Of a stretch of DNA of 64,000 nt, positions 1 through 12,268 are shown piece after piece. A model generated the notes under the pieces. The model did not search any database and was not told the origin of the DNA. It saw only the letters and a program-made list of their open reading frames with translations. The stretch is taken from NCBI GenBank assembly GCA_008360955.1, contig LUCM01001884.1, positions 165,232-229,231 on the forward strand, read 5' to 3'. The first letter of the stretch is position 1; each line of letters opens with the position of its first letter. A program made the translations under genes and the position numbers. The DNA is from Fasciolopsis buskii (Eukaryota > Platyhelminthes > Trematoda > Plagiorchiida > Fasciolidae).

Positions 1-797
1 TGAATAACGGGACCGCGAAAGTTAGAATATGAAGTTTTCGGGAATGTTCAGGGTCATTAATAGTATTGTCTGTTCGCACGATCTATTTCCACTGTTATTT
101 TGAGAAATTAATTTTGCATCCACTGGGACGACTAATGGTTTGAAGAACTTTACACAGTTGCTTATTGGCAATTAAAGTAGTAACTCGGTGTCCAGCTTCA
201 CCGGCACTTCTGATAGACTGGACCAATAAGGTGAAGTCAGTGTTAGCTTCAAATATGATAAGCATCCATGTGTTCGATGACACCCATAATCGATGAGAAA
301 GATTATATCGCTTACCTTGTCATTTCGCTGTATGATCTGATTGTTTGAGATGATGCATGAGGTTCGGAATAAGTTTCGCATTTCTGGTTACTGCAAAACA
401 ACGGAGAATGCTTGTAATAATACCTTATTTATTGGGCCGAGGACTGATTTCGCGGACAACTTTCTGTAGAGAAAATACCAGAAGACTTTACTACTCACTT
501 GGCATTAGCTATGAGGAAGTACTTTGGTGTGAACTATGACAAACTCAAGTATAAATTGGTCATTTAGTAACACACACAAATCTTTCCGAGGAAAATTCGT
601 ATGTTATCTATAACTGTACTATGTCAGAACCATCACGTGGTTTCAACCAATACTTTTATAGAACAAAAGAGGGAAACAGTATGATACAATTGAAATTGCT
701 AGGAAGAAACTTGCCTGTTGCTGTTGGTCGTCTAACTGGTTGCCAGGGTACAACGAGGACCGTTGTTCCTAAACCAATGAACTTGTACATGTGCCTC

Positions 798-822
798 TGT
801 GTGTATGTGTGTGTGTGTGTGC
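798..822. repeat. (TG)n microsatellite
   Basis: About a dozen TG units interrupted by one TA step. It gives the alternating V/C residues in a chance reading frame across it. Confidence 0.9.
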
Positions 823-1767
823 ATGTTAGCGGCAAAGATGTTCCTATTTACCATCAAATAATTTTCCACGGAAACCATCTTATCATGTCAAATGGTGACT
901 CAAGAACAGATGCGCTACGCGATTTAATAGATCTAAATTTTATTAATTAGTATTCCTGCTCTACTTGGAAACTTCGTTTGTAACGCGAAAATAAATCAAT
1001 TTGAATGTTAGACAGGTTTCACGGCTTACGGCTGCATTTTCAACCCAACGAGAATACAGAGAGACCGTTTTGCACGATGGAAACGATGGATGTAGTTTAT
1101 CCGGCACTCAAAAATGATATTTTTACCTTTTTATACAGTAGATATGATAAACTGCAGGTGCTGTTCGCAAGACAAGACAGTGGATAAAGAACCTACAAAT
1201 ATTTCATCCTAAACTCTTCAAATTGACGTTGGCCGAGCTCGGCTTGCATGAATGAACCCAAGATTACTATTTGTTCGCGTTACCGACCGATGCATGCTGA
1301 TTAAACCAGCTTAACGGTCAGCGAAACATGACCAGTTTAAGCCGTGGTCTGAACCTTCATGAACTTCTGCAAACAACTGTGGATGTTGACATTAAAATGA
1401 AGTGAATTTTCGAAGTTGGGTATTGAAAATACAACTGTGGAATATGTTTCCATGAGACATCATGAATGAATTTATTTCAAGCCTGTGAAAGCCCCCATCC
1501 AGCTCTTTGACTTGTATATTAGAACGGGAATATAAATAAGTACTCAGTTGACGAACACAGAAAGTCCCAAATGGAACTTCGTCGGACCAATTACGATGGG
1601 ACTCAAAGTTTTCATCATTTTTTTCACGTCCATCTTCGTCCTAGTTGCTAAGGATGACGTCCACATACGGATACAATGGGGGTTGTGTGAGTGAAAATAC
1701 GAGCCAGTCTCATTGCCTGGTGTTGCTTACCTGACTTTTGATCTCCACCTCAGTGTACCACGTAACA

Positions 1768-1777
1768 CCCCCCCCCC
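1768..1777. repeat. C10 homopolymer
   Basis: A run of ten C on the plus strand. Two similar tracts occur near 31.8 and 40.7 kb. Confidence 0.9.
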
Positions 1778-2513
1778 AGGTTTGCCATCAAAACAGATTG
1801 TAATTATTTTCATTGTCAGTTCAGCTAAAAATTGAAAGGTTCAATGAAGTGCAAACATTCGTGAAATAAAGTTTTACATTTTCATATAAAATGGCTTGGA
1901 GAGGAAGTCAATAATTTTGGCCTGTTCCTTAGAACCAGATAACATCGTTCTTTCCAAACTGAACGATTTCTATCGCGATTTTTTATCCAGTACGATGACG
2001 TTTGGCTTTGCGGAATGTGGACTTATAGTCCGACGGGGCTAGCAGATTCATGGATGCACTTCGTTGTTATCTGAAACCATTTAGGTCTTCATATTCGCCA
2101 GTTTCGCAGGCGATGAAGAATCAGCAAAAGCCACCTGTCAACAGCAATGCAGATTTGACAGTTACCAATAACGAAGTCACTCAGGTACGAAGCCTACTTA
2201 TATTGACACTGAGCATGGATTAAACTGTTTTTATTTCGATAACTAGTTGCTTTGTTCCATCTTCTCGTGTGGACCCCGCGCTGTTTGTCAAAATAATTGT
2301 GCAATATTAAGAAATCGATTTTAATACTACGCAACTATCTTTTTCGCAAGAAATGTTTAAATCCTTGCAACTTCTTCTGTTGATATATTAGCAAGGATTA
2401 ATTCACGTTTTCATCAATGAACTTTATCCAGTTCCACGCTTTAGATTCGAATAAAGACCTAAAAGTAGTCAAGGCAAATTTGAACAGATAATCATATCGT
2501 CAAAAAAACCAAT

Positions 2514-2528
2514 TATATATATATATAT
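2514..2528. repeat. (AT)n microsatellite
   Basis: Uninterrupted TA alternation, followed by a looser TATG-rich tail to about 2560. Confidence 0.85.
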
Positions 2529-2882
2529 CTGTGTAAAAAAATATGTGTATGTATATATGAATAACAGTTAATCAACCCAGGATTTTTGACTCCAAAAAAC
2601 AAAATCCATTGGTCTGGATTGGAAGCGCTCGTCAATACACGGAAGCATGTCATCAGAAAAACAGGTGTTGAGCACGAACTCGGTATGGATTGGCTCTTAA
2701 ATTGCTCCTAATCCAGCTGCATGCCCTCATATGCATAGGCATCACTTCACGCCGGATGCATTTTTCTACCTAGTCAATTTATTTTACCCGATCTGTTCCA
2801 TTCCGGTTCGGTTCAGATTGTGGTTGAAATTGCCAGATTACCTGCTCGCGGATAAATTATTGAGGTAATTCTACAAAGAAAT

Positions 2883-3659
2883 TTATTCTACAGTCAGTGT
2901 AAATGCAAAAGATGCTTGCAGAGAAAATTGACGTGGAACAGAAGAAACGTCAATAAAATCTCATTGCAGCAGGCACTGGCTAAAATACGATGTTGCTTTT
3001 AGGCTGCAAGTAAAAATTAATCACCTATAAAAGTTTTAGAGGCTATTTGGACTCCTGAGTTTCTCAAAAAAGTGCATTTCTATTTAACTCTCCCACGAGG
3101 CCAAAGTTGACATCACACGCGTAATGTTTCGGTCCAACTCCCTCCCCTACATAGGTAATAACCAGGGAACTTGTAGATTCGCGCCAACCAACATCTATTT
3201 CACTGCATACCCCACCGACTACTAGTCCATACGAAGTGTGAACTAATCTCACTCACTCCTTATCGACCTTTTTTTCGTCGTCTCTCCTCCTGTCTGTTCC
3301 AACAGAGGTTGTCAAAATGTCAAATTAGTTAACAACGGGCTAATTCAGTCATATCACTAGTTCAAAATGCATATAATCAAGCCAATTTTTCTATAAGTTG
3401 CAGCAAGTTCGTTTCTCACCTCGTCGTTTACTCTCCTCTGACTATCGCGAGGGATGGGAAGAAAGGGGGTCAGTTGCTGTGAAACATATCTGGACTGGGC
3501 TAATACGAGACAAAAATAATCCCTGATTTTCAAATTTTCAGTTAAAAATCTCCAACCTAATAACCGGTGCTTGTATATGATTGTCTGTGGATCATTTGTA
3601 ATAACAAGAATTTCTTTCCCAAAATCTTCCGATACATGACCAATAAAGTTGCCTGCCAT
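2883..3659 (-). CDS. Possible small three-exon gene, unknown product
   Basis: Proposed exons, reading on the minus strand: 3659-3420 (ATG start, 80 codons), 3293-3257 (37 bases, basic) and 2914-2883 (short end with TAA). Exon 1 begins at an ATG with an in-frame stop just upstream. It ends GACGAG before GTGAGA, a strong donor. Exon 2 follows a pyrimidine-rich stretch ending GGAACAG and ends before GTGAGT. The last exon follows a pyrimidine-rich acceptor ending GCAAG; its TAA overlaps an AATAAA at 2887-2882. Phases agree through both junctions. The exon 1 product has ordinary composition (start MAGNFIGHVSEDF, then a GWRFLTENLKIRDYF segment) and no domain I recognise. The model is by-eye: each signal alone could be chance, and the third exon is the weakest part. 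Confidence 0.25.
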
Positions 3660-6600
3660 TCTGATATTATTTTATCAAGGCTGCTTGGGCTTAATCTTAC
3701 CAAGATACGTGTAAATTAGTTCGTTAAAAATTTCCTGTAGATCACGTTGTTTTTGATTTGAAATACGTTAACACGCCGCTCATCACGTGACTCAGTATGA
3801 CGCAGATGTCTTCGCAGCATGATAAGAATTCGTCTGGGAATAAAATTATTAAGCGCTAAGAACTGTTGATCTCTGCAATCCACTGCGACACACGCATTTG
3901 TGCTTGATGCTGGATCAGTTAAGTAACGGAATGGTTTTCCCATTAGTTATCCAGGCTTAGTGAACTACTGAAAACCAGTGAAACATTCGCACGGTTGCTA
4001 CGATTCTTTCGGGAAGAATTGCCGGCAATGTATATTCAATACACCCCAAATGGTGTTCCAAACGCCGGAGGGCTGAACAAGTCTTCGTCAAAGACGTTAG
4101 CTGCATGTTATTTCTAAAGTGACCGCCTCATCTAGGGGAGTCATCTGTCACAACCCTGCTCTGTAGTCACGTAAAACCCAGCAAACCAAGAACGCTGTAC
4201 ATTATGGTGCCACCAATAAATCACTTATTCAGGTTCAGCCCTGATGATCTAATCCATAAGGTACTGAACGAGTTTGTTCTATTCTGGTTTACACCCCGAT
4301 ATAAAAGAAGAGCGATTACGCAGATTCAAAACATAAGTCAAGCGAAACTGTTTTAGGGTGTTTCTTATGTGATCACAGTATTGACTTAAGTGCTGACTAT
4401 TTTGCCTATTTTATTTCCTTTGTTCATGCCTCGACTACGCGAGTTTCGTTCAAGCCAGAGTTTGTGGCCAATTGGACAGACGACTGACGTTATGAAGCTT
4501 CCGTCCCATTCAACCCGATCCTTTCATGCCCGAACATGATCCGTGACTTCTTCATTACGGTAACGTTGGTGTTAATTTCAGTCAAACGGATCTGGTATTC
4601 TGCGATGATATGATCCAATACGTAACACACTTGTAAACTTTACGTACTCAACTCGGCCTTCCAAACTGGGCGCTATCACGTTCCCGTTAACGAGGTGGAA
4701 AAACGAATTGATCGATTTCCAATCACGTGTCCATGAGGTCGTTAGTCAATCAATAAAAGTAATCCTCCTTGTTTACTTTCACATATTCGACTAACATGCA
4801 TGCCCACATATGTGCACCTGACTTAACCAAAAGAACGGTTATGACGTATCAACTCAATCATCATGGCACCGCATCCACTGCATCCGGTACTTGTTCGAAT
4901 CCGATCTCCCGTGACAATGGGCAAGAAACTCTTCGCCACTACCGAGATGGTGGGAAAACATTTTCATATGTATAACACCTCTTAGTTACATTTCGATACT
5001 GCAGGTTACACACAAGATAGGTGTCAGATAAAACCACTTTTTGAATTCAAAGAAAAGATAAACAGTGCACTTTTTCGATTTCCGTGAATAGTATAAGATA
5101 AACACAGGTTAGTAACCCCCAAAGAACGCGATTTACGACGGCAGATGATTAAGCCAAAAAAGTCTGTGCGCAATTTGCCAAACTTCAGTCACAGCCCTAA
5201 TTAGGTAGGGTTAACTTAAAAATGATTAGAGTAGCGGGAACAAGTTAAGAAAAGATTAAACTTGTTTGAGGTTTCGCATCTCCATCAATATTTATGCGTT
5301 TTTTCTTGACACGGAACCGGATATTGTTGTGGACGGATCAAATAAGCAACCGGTATTTTTTCAACCGCGAAACGGGTGATTAACCATTCGTTTGCATGGC
5401 ACTGTCAAAAAGGGGACAAAAACAAATTAATTCTGGGTGGGCACAAGACAACTGGGATAAAAGTTATGGTGTGGATTACCTGTTTGTGTGTACTATTTCT
5501 AGCAGTCTGCGAACTTTGGCTTCCGTACCTAGTGATGTTGCATACCTAGACACACACACACACACACACAGACAAATACACACACATGCTTGTACACACA
5601 CAAAATATGATTGCTGCCTTGCAGTTCTTCTTCGTCCAGTTCTTCTCGCCCATCGTGCATTGACAAACACACTGTCTGCTAATGTAACTCACTGTGCAGT
5701 AGAATTGTGTTCTTAAGCTAGCACACGATCCACGGAGTTTCCATGCAGAAATACCGAATGCTAACAACACACTGTCATGGATTACTTGCCGGTCAACTCA
5801 GGATTCAGAAGATGGGCTCTGACCAGTAGAAAATTCCGAAAGATATTGTTAAGATTTGAACTTGTCACGAAAACTTAAGAATTCGGTGATTCTTATCATT
5901 TGATCATTCATTAATTGACGAATCTAGAGCTAGATGGGTCGGTTGAGAAAGCGAGAAAAATGGATTTTTGTTCACGACTGCCCTCGATCCCAATTCAAAC
6001 GTTACTCGAGGCGTGTTACTAGGTGAAGTAATCATGCATACCCAATAAGGGATGTTTTAGAAGAAAACCCGCACACTAGTAGTTTGTCCCGCCTAATGAG
6101 TTTGAAAAGAAAAAAATGCTACATTAAACGCATTTAGTTCACTGACCTGTCAAGGACTTTTCCTTAAAGGGCGGGAAATTTGTTCATACCAGACGCATTA
6201 ATTTTTGTCGTATGACATTTAGGTCGACACTTTCCACCTATAGGGAAACATTCCACTGTCACACCACAAATGTATCCAAAATTTATTATGATCTTTTCAC
6301 GTCGTGTCACATGGTCAAAGTGGTTTGAGCGTTTGTTGATTTGAAATCAAAATGCTGTTGTATTGGAAATAACCTTATGACGAAAACTTTCGGAGAAAAC
6401 CTTTATACAGCTTTGGCACGCATGAACAAAACACTCTTTAAACGGACTGACCAAATCGACCATTTTCTGCGTGAACTTTTCCAGTCTAATCAAATTTCAA
6501 TTATTCGTCGAAATGTCTCTAGTATGACAAAAGAGCTGTGAAACCATCTTATTCAAGATGACTTAGTCAACAGTGGTCGCCATATACAAGTTACGAGAAA

Positions 6601-7242
6601 ACACACTTTGTGTTAGGGCATAGAGTAGATGCGCCTTTGGCAACCCAAGCTTTCCTGATTAACCTAGGCGCTGACAGGTTGAATTTTTCACAGACACACA
6701 AACCAGCATATAAATGACTAACTTTCTAATTTTACGAGGAAAATACAATCGAAAGAAATAAAAAACAGCCTCATGCATGCGCCCGTTTGGATTGCGGCTA
6801 GGATTTTTACACCGTAGGGACAAACGTGTTTTGTAGATAAAAGAAAATCACGTGCAACTACTAACGACTGGAATTCCTAACTTAGAGGATTGTAATGATC
6901 ACTGCTGCGCTTGTGATGTACGAACTAAGCCCATTTTAGCCCTATTTTAAAAGTCTCGATTGGTCCACTATTGATGTCAGCTCGACTGACTGAATTCTGC
7001 ATCACCACAAACATTCCCAACATTTATGTTCTTGTAAAACTCCTGGAGAATTTAATCCGCCTTTGTCACTGTCGTGTTTTGTTACGCCAAATAAACATCC
7101 ACCCATGCTGGTCCGACTCTAATCTAGCGCAATTTAGATGACATATTCTCAAGCGAACTCATTTGTACCTCCTAATTATATATCTAACTACTCTCAGCTT
7201 CTCGTCCCACTCCTGAAATGGACGGTTGAGAGCTCTTCAGGC
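3660..7242. other. No supported gene
   Basis: Only short, unremarkable open frames on both strands. One CA microsatellite near 5.55 kb produces Thr/His-rich and Val/Cys-rich frames that are artefacts of the repeat. A perfect B-box-like GTTCGAATCC occurs near 4.89 kb without a matching A box. Confidence 0.6.
5550..5602. repeat. (CA)n microsatellite
   Basis: About ten CA units, a short interruption, then further CA-rich sequence. Interrupted, so probably old. Confidence 0.9.
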
Positions 7243-7430
7243 GAATGAAGTGGTCCCGACTAGTCCGAGAAATGAGGATCAGCGATGACTACATGGCTGC
7301 GGATGGACCGGTAGCTTACTTCATTAGAATTTCTAATTTGTATACCCGCTCACAAACAACCGATTGGGGGATTCATCCGAAGCGAGCAAAAGAGAGCACG
7401 AGAGCGTGGCAAAAACTTTTGGAGAAAACG
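7243..7430 (+). CDS. Candidate exon, unknown product
   Basis: An open frame starts at an ATG (7245) just after a pyrimidine-rich run ending CTCTTCAG, a reasonable splice acceptor. The first ~60 residues (start MKWSRLVREMRISDD, later TRSQTTDWGIHPKRAKE) have protein-like composition. The frame then runs into a G-rich simple repeat, where GTGTGG could serve as a weak donor. It could be an upstream exon of the gene ending at 8944, but nothing links them except strand and distance. No domain recognised. Confidence 0.2.
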
Positions 7431-7470
7431 GGTGTGGTGTGGTGTGGTGGTGGTAGGGGGGGAGGAGAGG
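7431..7470 (+). repeat. G-rich (GGT/GTGG)n tract
   Basis: Repeated GGTGT and GGTGGT units followed by a G7 run and GGAGGAGAGG. At least eight GG pairs lie within 40 bases on the plus strand, so G-quadruplex folding is possible. Confidence 0.8.
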
Positions 7471-8808
7471 CACACAAACACAAACGCAGAAGCACCGTTG
7501 TCCACATACATACACCAGCCAGTCGGAAACCTAATCTGGTTAGCGGAATGAGGCAAGTAGTAAGTTTTGAAACTTTGTCGGTTGTTATCCGGACTATGTG
7601 CATTACCGCATTTGTTAGTAGTGTATGAAAAAGAGTTCCACGGAAGACCAACCCTCGTAGGATATTCTTTCACTTAATATATTTTATGTTTGATATTCTG
7701 CACATAGCCAAAGAAGTAACGCACTGAAGTGGATCTCCCTTCCGAGGGACGGTTGAGTTGTGCGGCAAGGAATATTCGTTTTGTCGGTGGCATAAAACCC
7801 AAAATGACGGGGATTCTACACCAAACTACAATTGTGATTTGGTTTGGCAGATTTGTTCAATGAGAACTCCTCGACCCCGAGGGGATTCACGTTCAGGCAT
7901 GGACTTCACATACTTCGTCCTACGTCATTTGTCTTGCCATCTGAGCTAAGAAGTTTTGCCAAAGGGTATTGGGATGCTTCACGTGAAGAAGACTGAGACT
8001 GGTTGGGAACGAACAGACAATGAGCAAATCAGTTTTTGTCGTGAAAAACAATGCACCTTTCAGTGGGCGCAAAAAATCACCAAAATCTAGTCCTCATAGG
8101 ATAAAACAGTTTTCTTCACACACGAAGAATTGTTTTGACCCACCGAAACTGCTTAGAGCGGGTCGGGCGGACATTATTAATTAGTCTTTAAACTGAACAA
8201 CCGTATACTATCAGATTCTGATGCAGATTTCAGGTTTCAAACAAACTTTCGTGGTAAAATGTTATGCTTAAATAATGTAATCAGTTGTATCACTAATCTT
8301 CGAAAAACAAGAAGTACATGAAATGTTAATTTGTCGATCAGCGTTTTCTCAACCGTATGTACACGGGAAGTTTTTCGTTATGATTCTGCTGTATTATTAA
8401 TTTCCAGCTACTATCAAAGTGGTATAGAAACAACAACAACAAATCTGCCGGCCAAGTTAGTATCCCACAGGTTACACCCGTATAAATCAGAAGCAATCAA
8501 TCGACGAAAATTCCTTTCCAAAAAATATACAAATACCATATAGATATAGGAATTAGTAGGTGATCAGATCAAGGCAAAGTATTCTGATGCACGGACGGAT
8601 CACGGCAATAGTCCCTCAGTCACCTTAGTTCGGCATTTCTAAATCTAAGTGTCAGATAGACGCTGCCGAATGTTTACCTTTGATTGTGGACCAGACGGAA
8701 GGCTTGTGGACGGGAAGCACACGATCGATCTCGGGGGGTTATTGCTATCCATCGGACAGACGCATATGGTACTCAGCTGTCCAAGCCTCCCTTCTCGTTC
8801 ATTTACAG

Positions 8809-8944
8809 TATAAGAACAATTAAGCGGGATAATAGCGAATATGCATATTTGTTAATTGAAAAGAATGGCAAGACTGTATTCATGGGTATTGATCTTGATC
8901 ACATGCAACATGCAAAATGCAATCAGCAAGATGTTTTGGTCTAA
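8809..8944 (+). CDS. Probable terminal exon, unknown product
   Basis: The exon follows a very good acceptor: a pyrimidine-rich run with CCTCCCTTCTCGTTC and then ATTTACAG, last base 8808. It is open for 44 codons to a TAA at 8942-8944. The peptide is hydrophilic and plausible, with EYAYLLIEKNGKTVFMGIDL in the middle and a short C-terminal tail ending QQDVLV. An AATAAA lies 78 bases after the stop, the usual place for a poly(A) signal. I do not recognise the family. The middle has a beta-hairpin look (IEKNGKTVFMG). Upstream exons would lie below 8.8 kb on this strand; 7243-7430 is one candidate. Confidence 0.35.
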
Positions 8945-9021
8945 CGAATTTAAATAACATGTCCCAGACAGATGATGTGATCAATAGTTGGTGTTGAGCC
9001 GGGCAAAGTTCAAGCAATGCC

Positions 9022-9027
9022 AATAAA
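9022..9027 (+). promoter_or_regulatory. Poly(A) signal AATAAA
   Basis: Canonical hexamer 78 bases beyond the stop codon of the probable terminal exon 8809-8944. It counts only if that exon is real. Confidence 0.35.
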
Positions 9028-9927
9028 TATTGTCACTGCATGATGATCAACCAGGCAACACATGGACGAGCAACAGCATGATTTGTCGATCATCTTCCAC
9101 TTAAAACAACCACAATCTGTCAGACTTCACCAAGGAGCTTAAAGCAAAATCAAATTAAGTTCAACAAAAAGGTAACGGCACAACAAATGAATGGGTGAAA
9201 TTGACAGGTGGTTTAAGCAGTAATTGGATTACTTCAGAGCACCAAAACAGTGGCAACACAAAAAATTCGCGAATCTCTTTCGCCTATTCTGGTGCTCACA
9301 AAATAGTCTGAGATAAGTGTTTCATTGAAAACTGAAAACATTTATTTGTAAATCCTCAAAATAATTTAATCACATGTACACAGCAGAATATTTCATAATT
9401 TGCCTGTTTGAGTATGGTTTCTTTACTGGTCGACAGTCATCCGTCAGTTAGCAATGAAACTCTCGAATTCCAACGAACCTCGGTTTCGAAGATCTGAAAA
9501 ATATATTGTTTCGGTATTACAGGTTCTGTCATGTAAAAGTTGAGGCTAATAATTTACAGCATTCCCAGTTTCGATCCAAGGTGTGCAGCGACAATCACGC
9601 ACATCTAGTGGTTTCGATCAAGGAAGAAAATTTATCACAGTTTGGTTAACGTCTACTTGAAAAGAAAAAAAACAAGCGCGCAGGTTTAGAGGTGGCTTCG
9701 AGGGATCTCGTTGGTTCAACACCATTGACAAAAGCAGCAAGTGGCAAACGGCAAGTTCCGAATTTGCGAAAACTTGTGAAAAGCTTTTGAACTCAAATAT
9801 CGGAACATAATTTGAAGGTTTTCTGGGTACGTATCACGGGACTTCGTCATAAATCATTTATGCTCCCATCGAATCAGATCGAATCACTTGTCGCATATCC
9901 AATAACTCAAAAACAGGACTGAGCGAT
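9028..9927. other. No supported gene
   Basis: AT-rich sequence without ORFs of note, repeats or RNA-gene boxes that I can see. Confidence 0.6.
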
Positions 9928-10378
9928 CGGAAATTACGTATCAGTTACTCGAGAAAACAATAAATATGAGGTTCATTTCTCCCAATTGATCATCCGCAGT
10001 CCTGGTTCCACCAAATTCGACCCCAGTTCCATCATAAAGGCGTAGTCCGTCGAAATGTATCGTTTGTGATACATTGTCATTCTGGTACTGACACGCCTTG
10101 TGATTTGTTTGACAATACTGTGAAGGCGTGTTCTCCAACTAGGTATTCACGAGTAGTCTGTGGGAGGCGTCTGACTAATTGAGTAGGTGTATTCATGTGT
10201 GTGTATGTGTATATATGTGTGAGACTGAGAAAGAGAGATGATATGTGCTTAGTGTACCTTGATGAATTTATTTCGGATATATTTTGTAGAAGTTAGTGAA
10301 ATGTGATAAAGAAAGAGGAATATGACAATTGAATAGTTTTCTGAAGGTAGCGTGTTTGGTCATGTCCTAATTAAGTTA
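9928..10378 (-). repeat. Inverted-pair repeat, copy 1
   Basis: Reverse complement of 23652-24093. The core (about 400 bases) differs at roughly seven positions by eye, about 98% identity. The outer 25-30 bases at each end are much more diverged. Both copies contain a CACGCCTT...AAGGCGTG inverted repeat, an ATGTATC...GATACAT hairpin, a GT-rich microsatellite and the same open 65-codon frame (here 10138-9941, containing FDGLRLYDGTGVEFGGTR). No terminal inverted repeats or target duplications are obvious. Whether the frame is translated is unknown. Confidence 0.85.
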
Positions 10379-10514
10379 GCCTTGTCCTACTTAGGCTACT
10401 TGCAGATAAGTCATCTATCAGTAAGGTTGAACTGGTAGGCGCCAGCGGCTCGCGGTCATGCAAATCTGTGATGGATAGGTGCAACCCTATGTAGTGAAGT
10501 TCAACAGACCGTTC

Positions 10515-10655
10515 AGAGCCTGCTCGATAGCGCAATGGCTAAGGTGCTTGAAATTGTTCGTTCCGGGTTCGCGTCCCTTTTCGGGCGCATTAGAAATGCA
10601 CTGCTGATTTGATCCTAACAAGGGTGAAACAGCAGTACAGTGCCTTCATGGTTTC
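10515..10655 (+). mobile_element. tRNA-derived SINE-like element (family B)
   Basis: A TAGCGCAATGGCTAAGG A-box at 10528 and a GGGTTCGCGTCCC B-box at 10565-10577 lie at tRNA-like spacing. They are followed by a tail with a stem-forming GCACTGCTG...CAGCAGTACAGTGC pair. No closed cloverleaf with a clear anticodon could be drawn, so this is a SINE head rather than a tRNA gene. A more decayed relative lies at 50355-50480. The 5' limit is uncertain. Confidence 0.6.
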
Positions 10656-12079
10656 TTAATGTAAGTTGAGCGATGATATCGTGTGATGAATTGTTTCCTG
10701 AAATTTCGCCTACATCGTTAAAAGTTCTCCAGAGAATAGCGACTCATTCTTTTTCTGCATTCAAAAGCTAATAGCTCTGAAGTTGGCTAATTGTAGCTTC
10801 CAAAACTTTGAAGATGACTAGTGGTTATCATTGCTAATACCCTAAGTGTATAGCTTCCACCACAGCAAATAAGTCCCCAATTCTTGCGCCACACCGTGTT
10901 CGATATATTGATACATCCATGAAATCAGGAAGACAGGTAATAAATTAGTTCTCGGTTCATTTTTGTACAATCCATACGCCAACGTAGTCAGCGGAACTCT
11001 TCGATAATTCTCAAGAAATTTGTTCCGCCACGTTTTTGTCTAGCCTCATGGTAAGGCACACTAGCTACCGAGAAAAGAATTGCGCACGAACTCATTGACT
11101 TGTCATATCCAACATTGCAAAATGTATTGGAAAGCGTGTAGAACTGTTTTAAGTCTTTCGAACGAGTTTTGGGAGTGGAAAATATGTTTAGGAGAACTTT
11201 TGCTAAGTGCATTAATTTTAGCCCTTAAACGGAACTAAATAAACATTCATAATATGTTCTACCGGTTAACTGGCTAAAGCTAATAATGCTACCGGCAAAT
11301 AGGTGAGAAGGTCGAAACAACAGGGAAATCATTGGTAATCCTAAAGCAATCGCCAACAACTTACTTTAAAAATGAGCAGTCGAATAGTACATGCCAACGT
11401 GCGCGGTTGATGAAGCAGTCTAGCGGGACACCCAGTGTGCAACGATGAATCATTCAGACTTATTTGTTGAGCATCAGTCAGCCTCACAGATCAAGTATGA
11501 TGGTATCAGCGGTGGTGCATTTAGGAGTTTCACGTTCTTGCACTGCAGCCCCATTTCCTGTGATAACTCGAAAAATATTTCACTTCCTGATTTGGAGGTC
11601 AAGGGTTGCCCGTTACTCAAACCATCTGTCATCAACATACTTGAAGGTAGAGGTTAAACATTGGCAAAGCACAGGTTAATGTGGTTTGAAAGTTGATGAG
11701 AAAAATAAATTGGCAATTTGATATCGTCATTATGAGGTTACCATGACGGTCATTCCACTCGTTTTTTGAATGCTTTGACAAATGCTCTCTCTGTTTCATG
11801 CAAATTCCGTTTTCTGAGTGGAAACGAATAGTGCGATTAGATAAGACTACTATCTGAAATAAACAGACCAATTAGGAATTTTATTTTTCTTTCTGAGGTT
11901 TGAGTGGACAGATGATGGAAAATAATGAGCTGATACTCACTAAGCCCTGCATAATTATTGATCGGTGGCAGAGAATCAACTGGGATCGATAATAAATTTT
12001 TACCCAATCAAAGTTTTATTCGGTAATTTTGACAACCGAATATTAACTCGCATATGTTTATTCTTGTAAATATTTGCCC
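10656..12079. other. No supported gene
   Basis: Short open frames only (up to about 79 codons), overlapping on both strands and without matching splice signals. Confidence 0.55.
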
Positions 12080-12109
12080 AGATCGGTGAGCTCATAAACA
12101 CGCTGTCAC

Positions 12110-12268
12110 ATGGAGGACGCTTTCGAATATCATGGACAAGATAATTGCCTTGTATTTATCGGCCTTAACAGAGCAACTGCACACTTAGGTATACCAAAAC
12201 ACCTAAATGGGACAATAGCGATCTACAAAGGAAAATTTGTCCACGTCTTAGGAAGTGACCGTGTGAAC
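12110..12268 (+). CDS. Candidate first coding exon, unknown product
   Basis: An ATG at 12110 follows an in-frame stop. The likely exon begins at 12082 after TATTTGCCCAG, a strong acceptor. The frame is open for 53 codons and ends at AAC before GTAAGT, a perfect consensus donor, in phase 0. The peptide begins MEDAFEYHGQDN and ends IYKGKFVHVLGSDRVN. One possible partner lies after CAATTCTAG at about 12.5 kb: five codons, then a stop overlapping AATAAA. That would give a very small protein and may be coincidence. No family recognised; the end loosely resembles the YNGDSVVVFGHS stretch of the 60.6 kb ORF. Confidence 0.25.

Larger units (their letters stand above)
1..2880. other. No supported gene
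   Basis: This stretch is AT-rich with scattered short open frames on both strands, none longer than 110 codons and none with a convincing acceptor-donor pair. It holds three simple-sequence tracts (listed separately). I see no tRNA-like boxes and no transposon coding. Confidence 0.6.

Noticed and set aside
4890..4905. B-box-like GTTCGAATCC as part of a SINE
   Set aside because: No A-box at the right distance and no shared body or tail.
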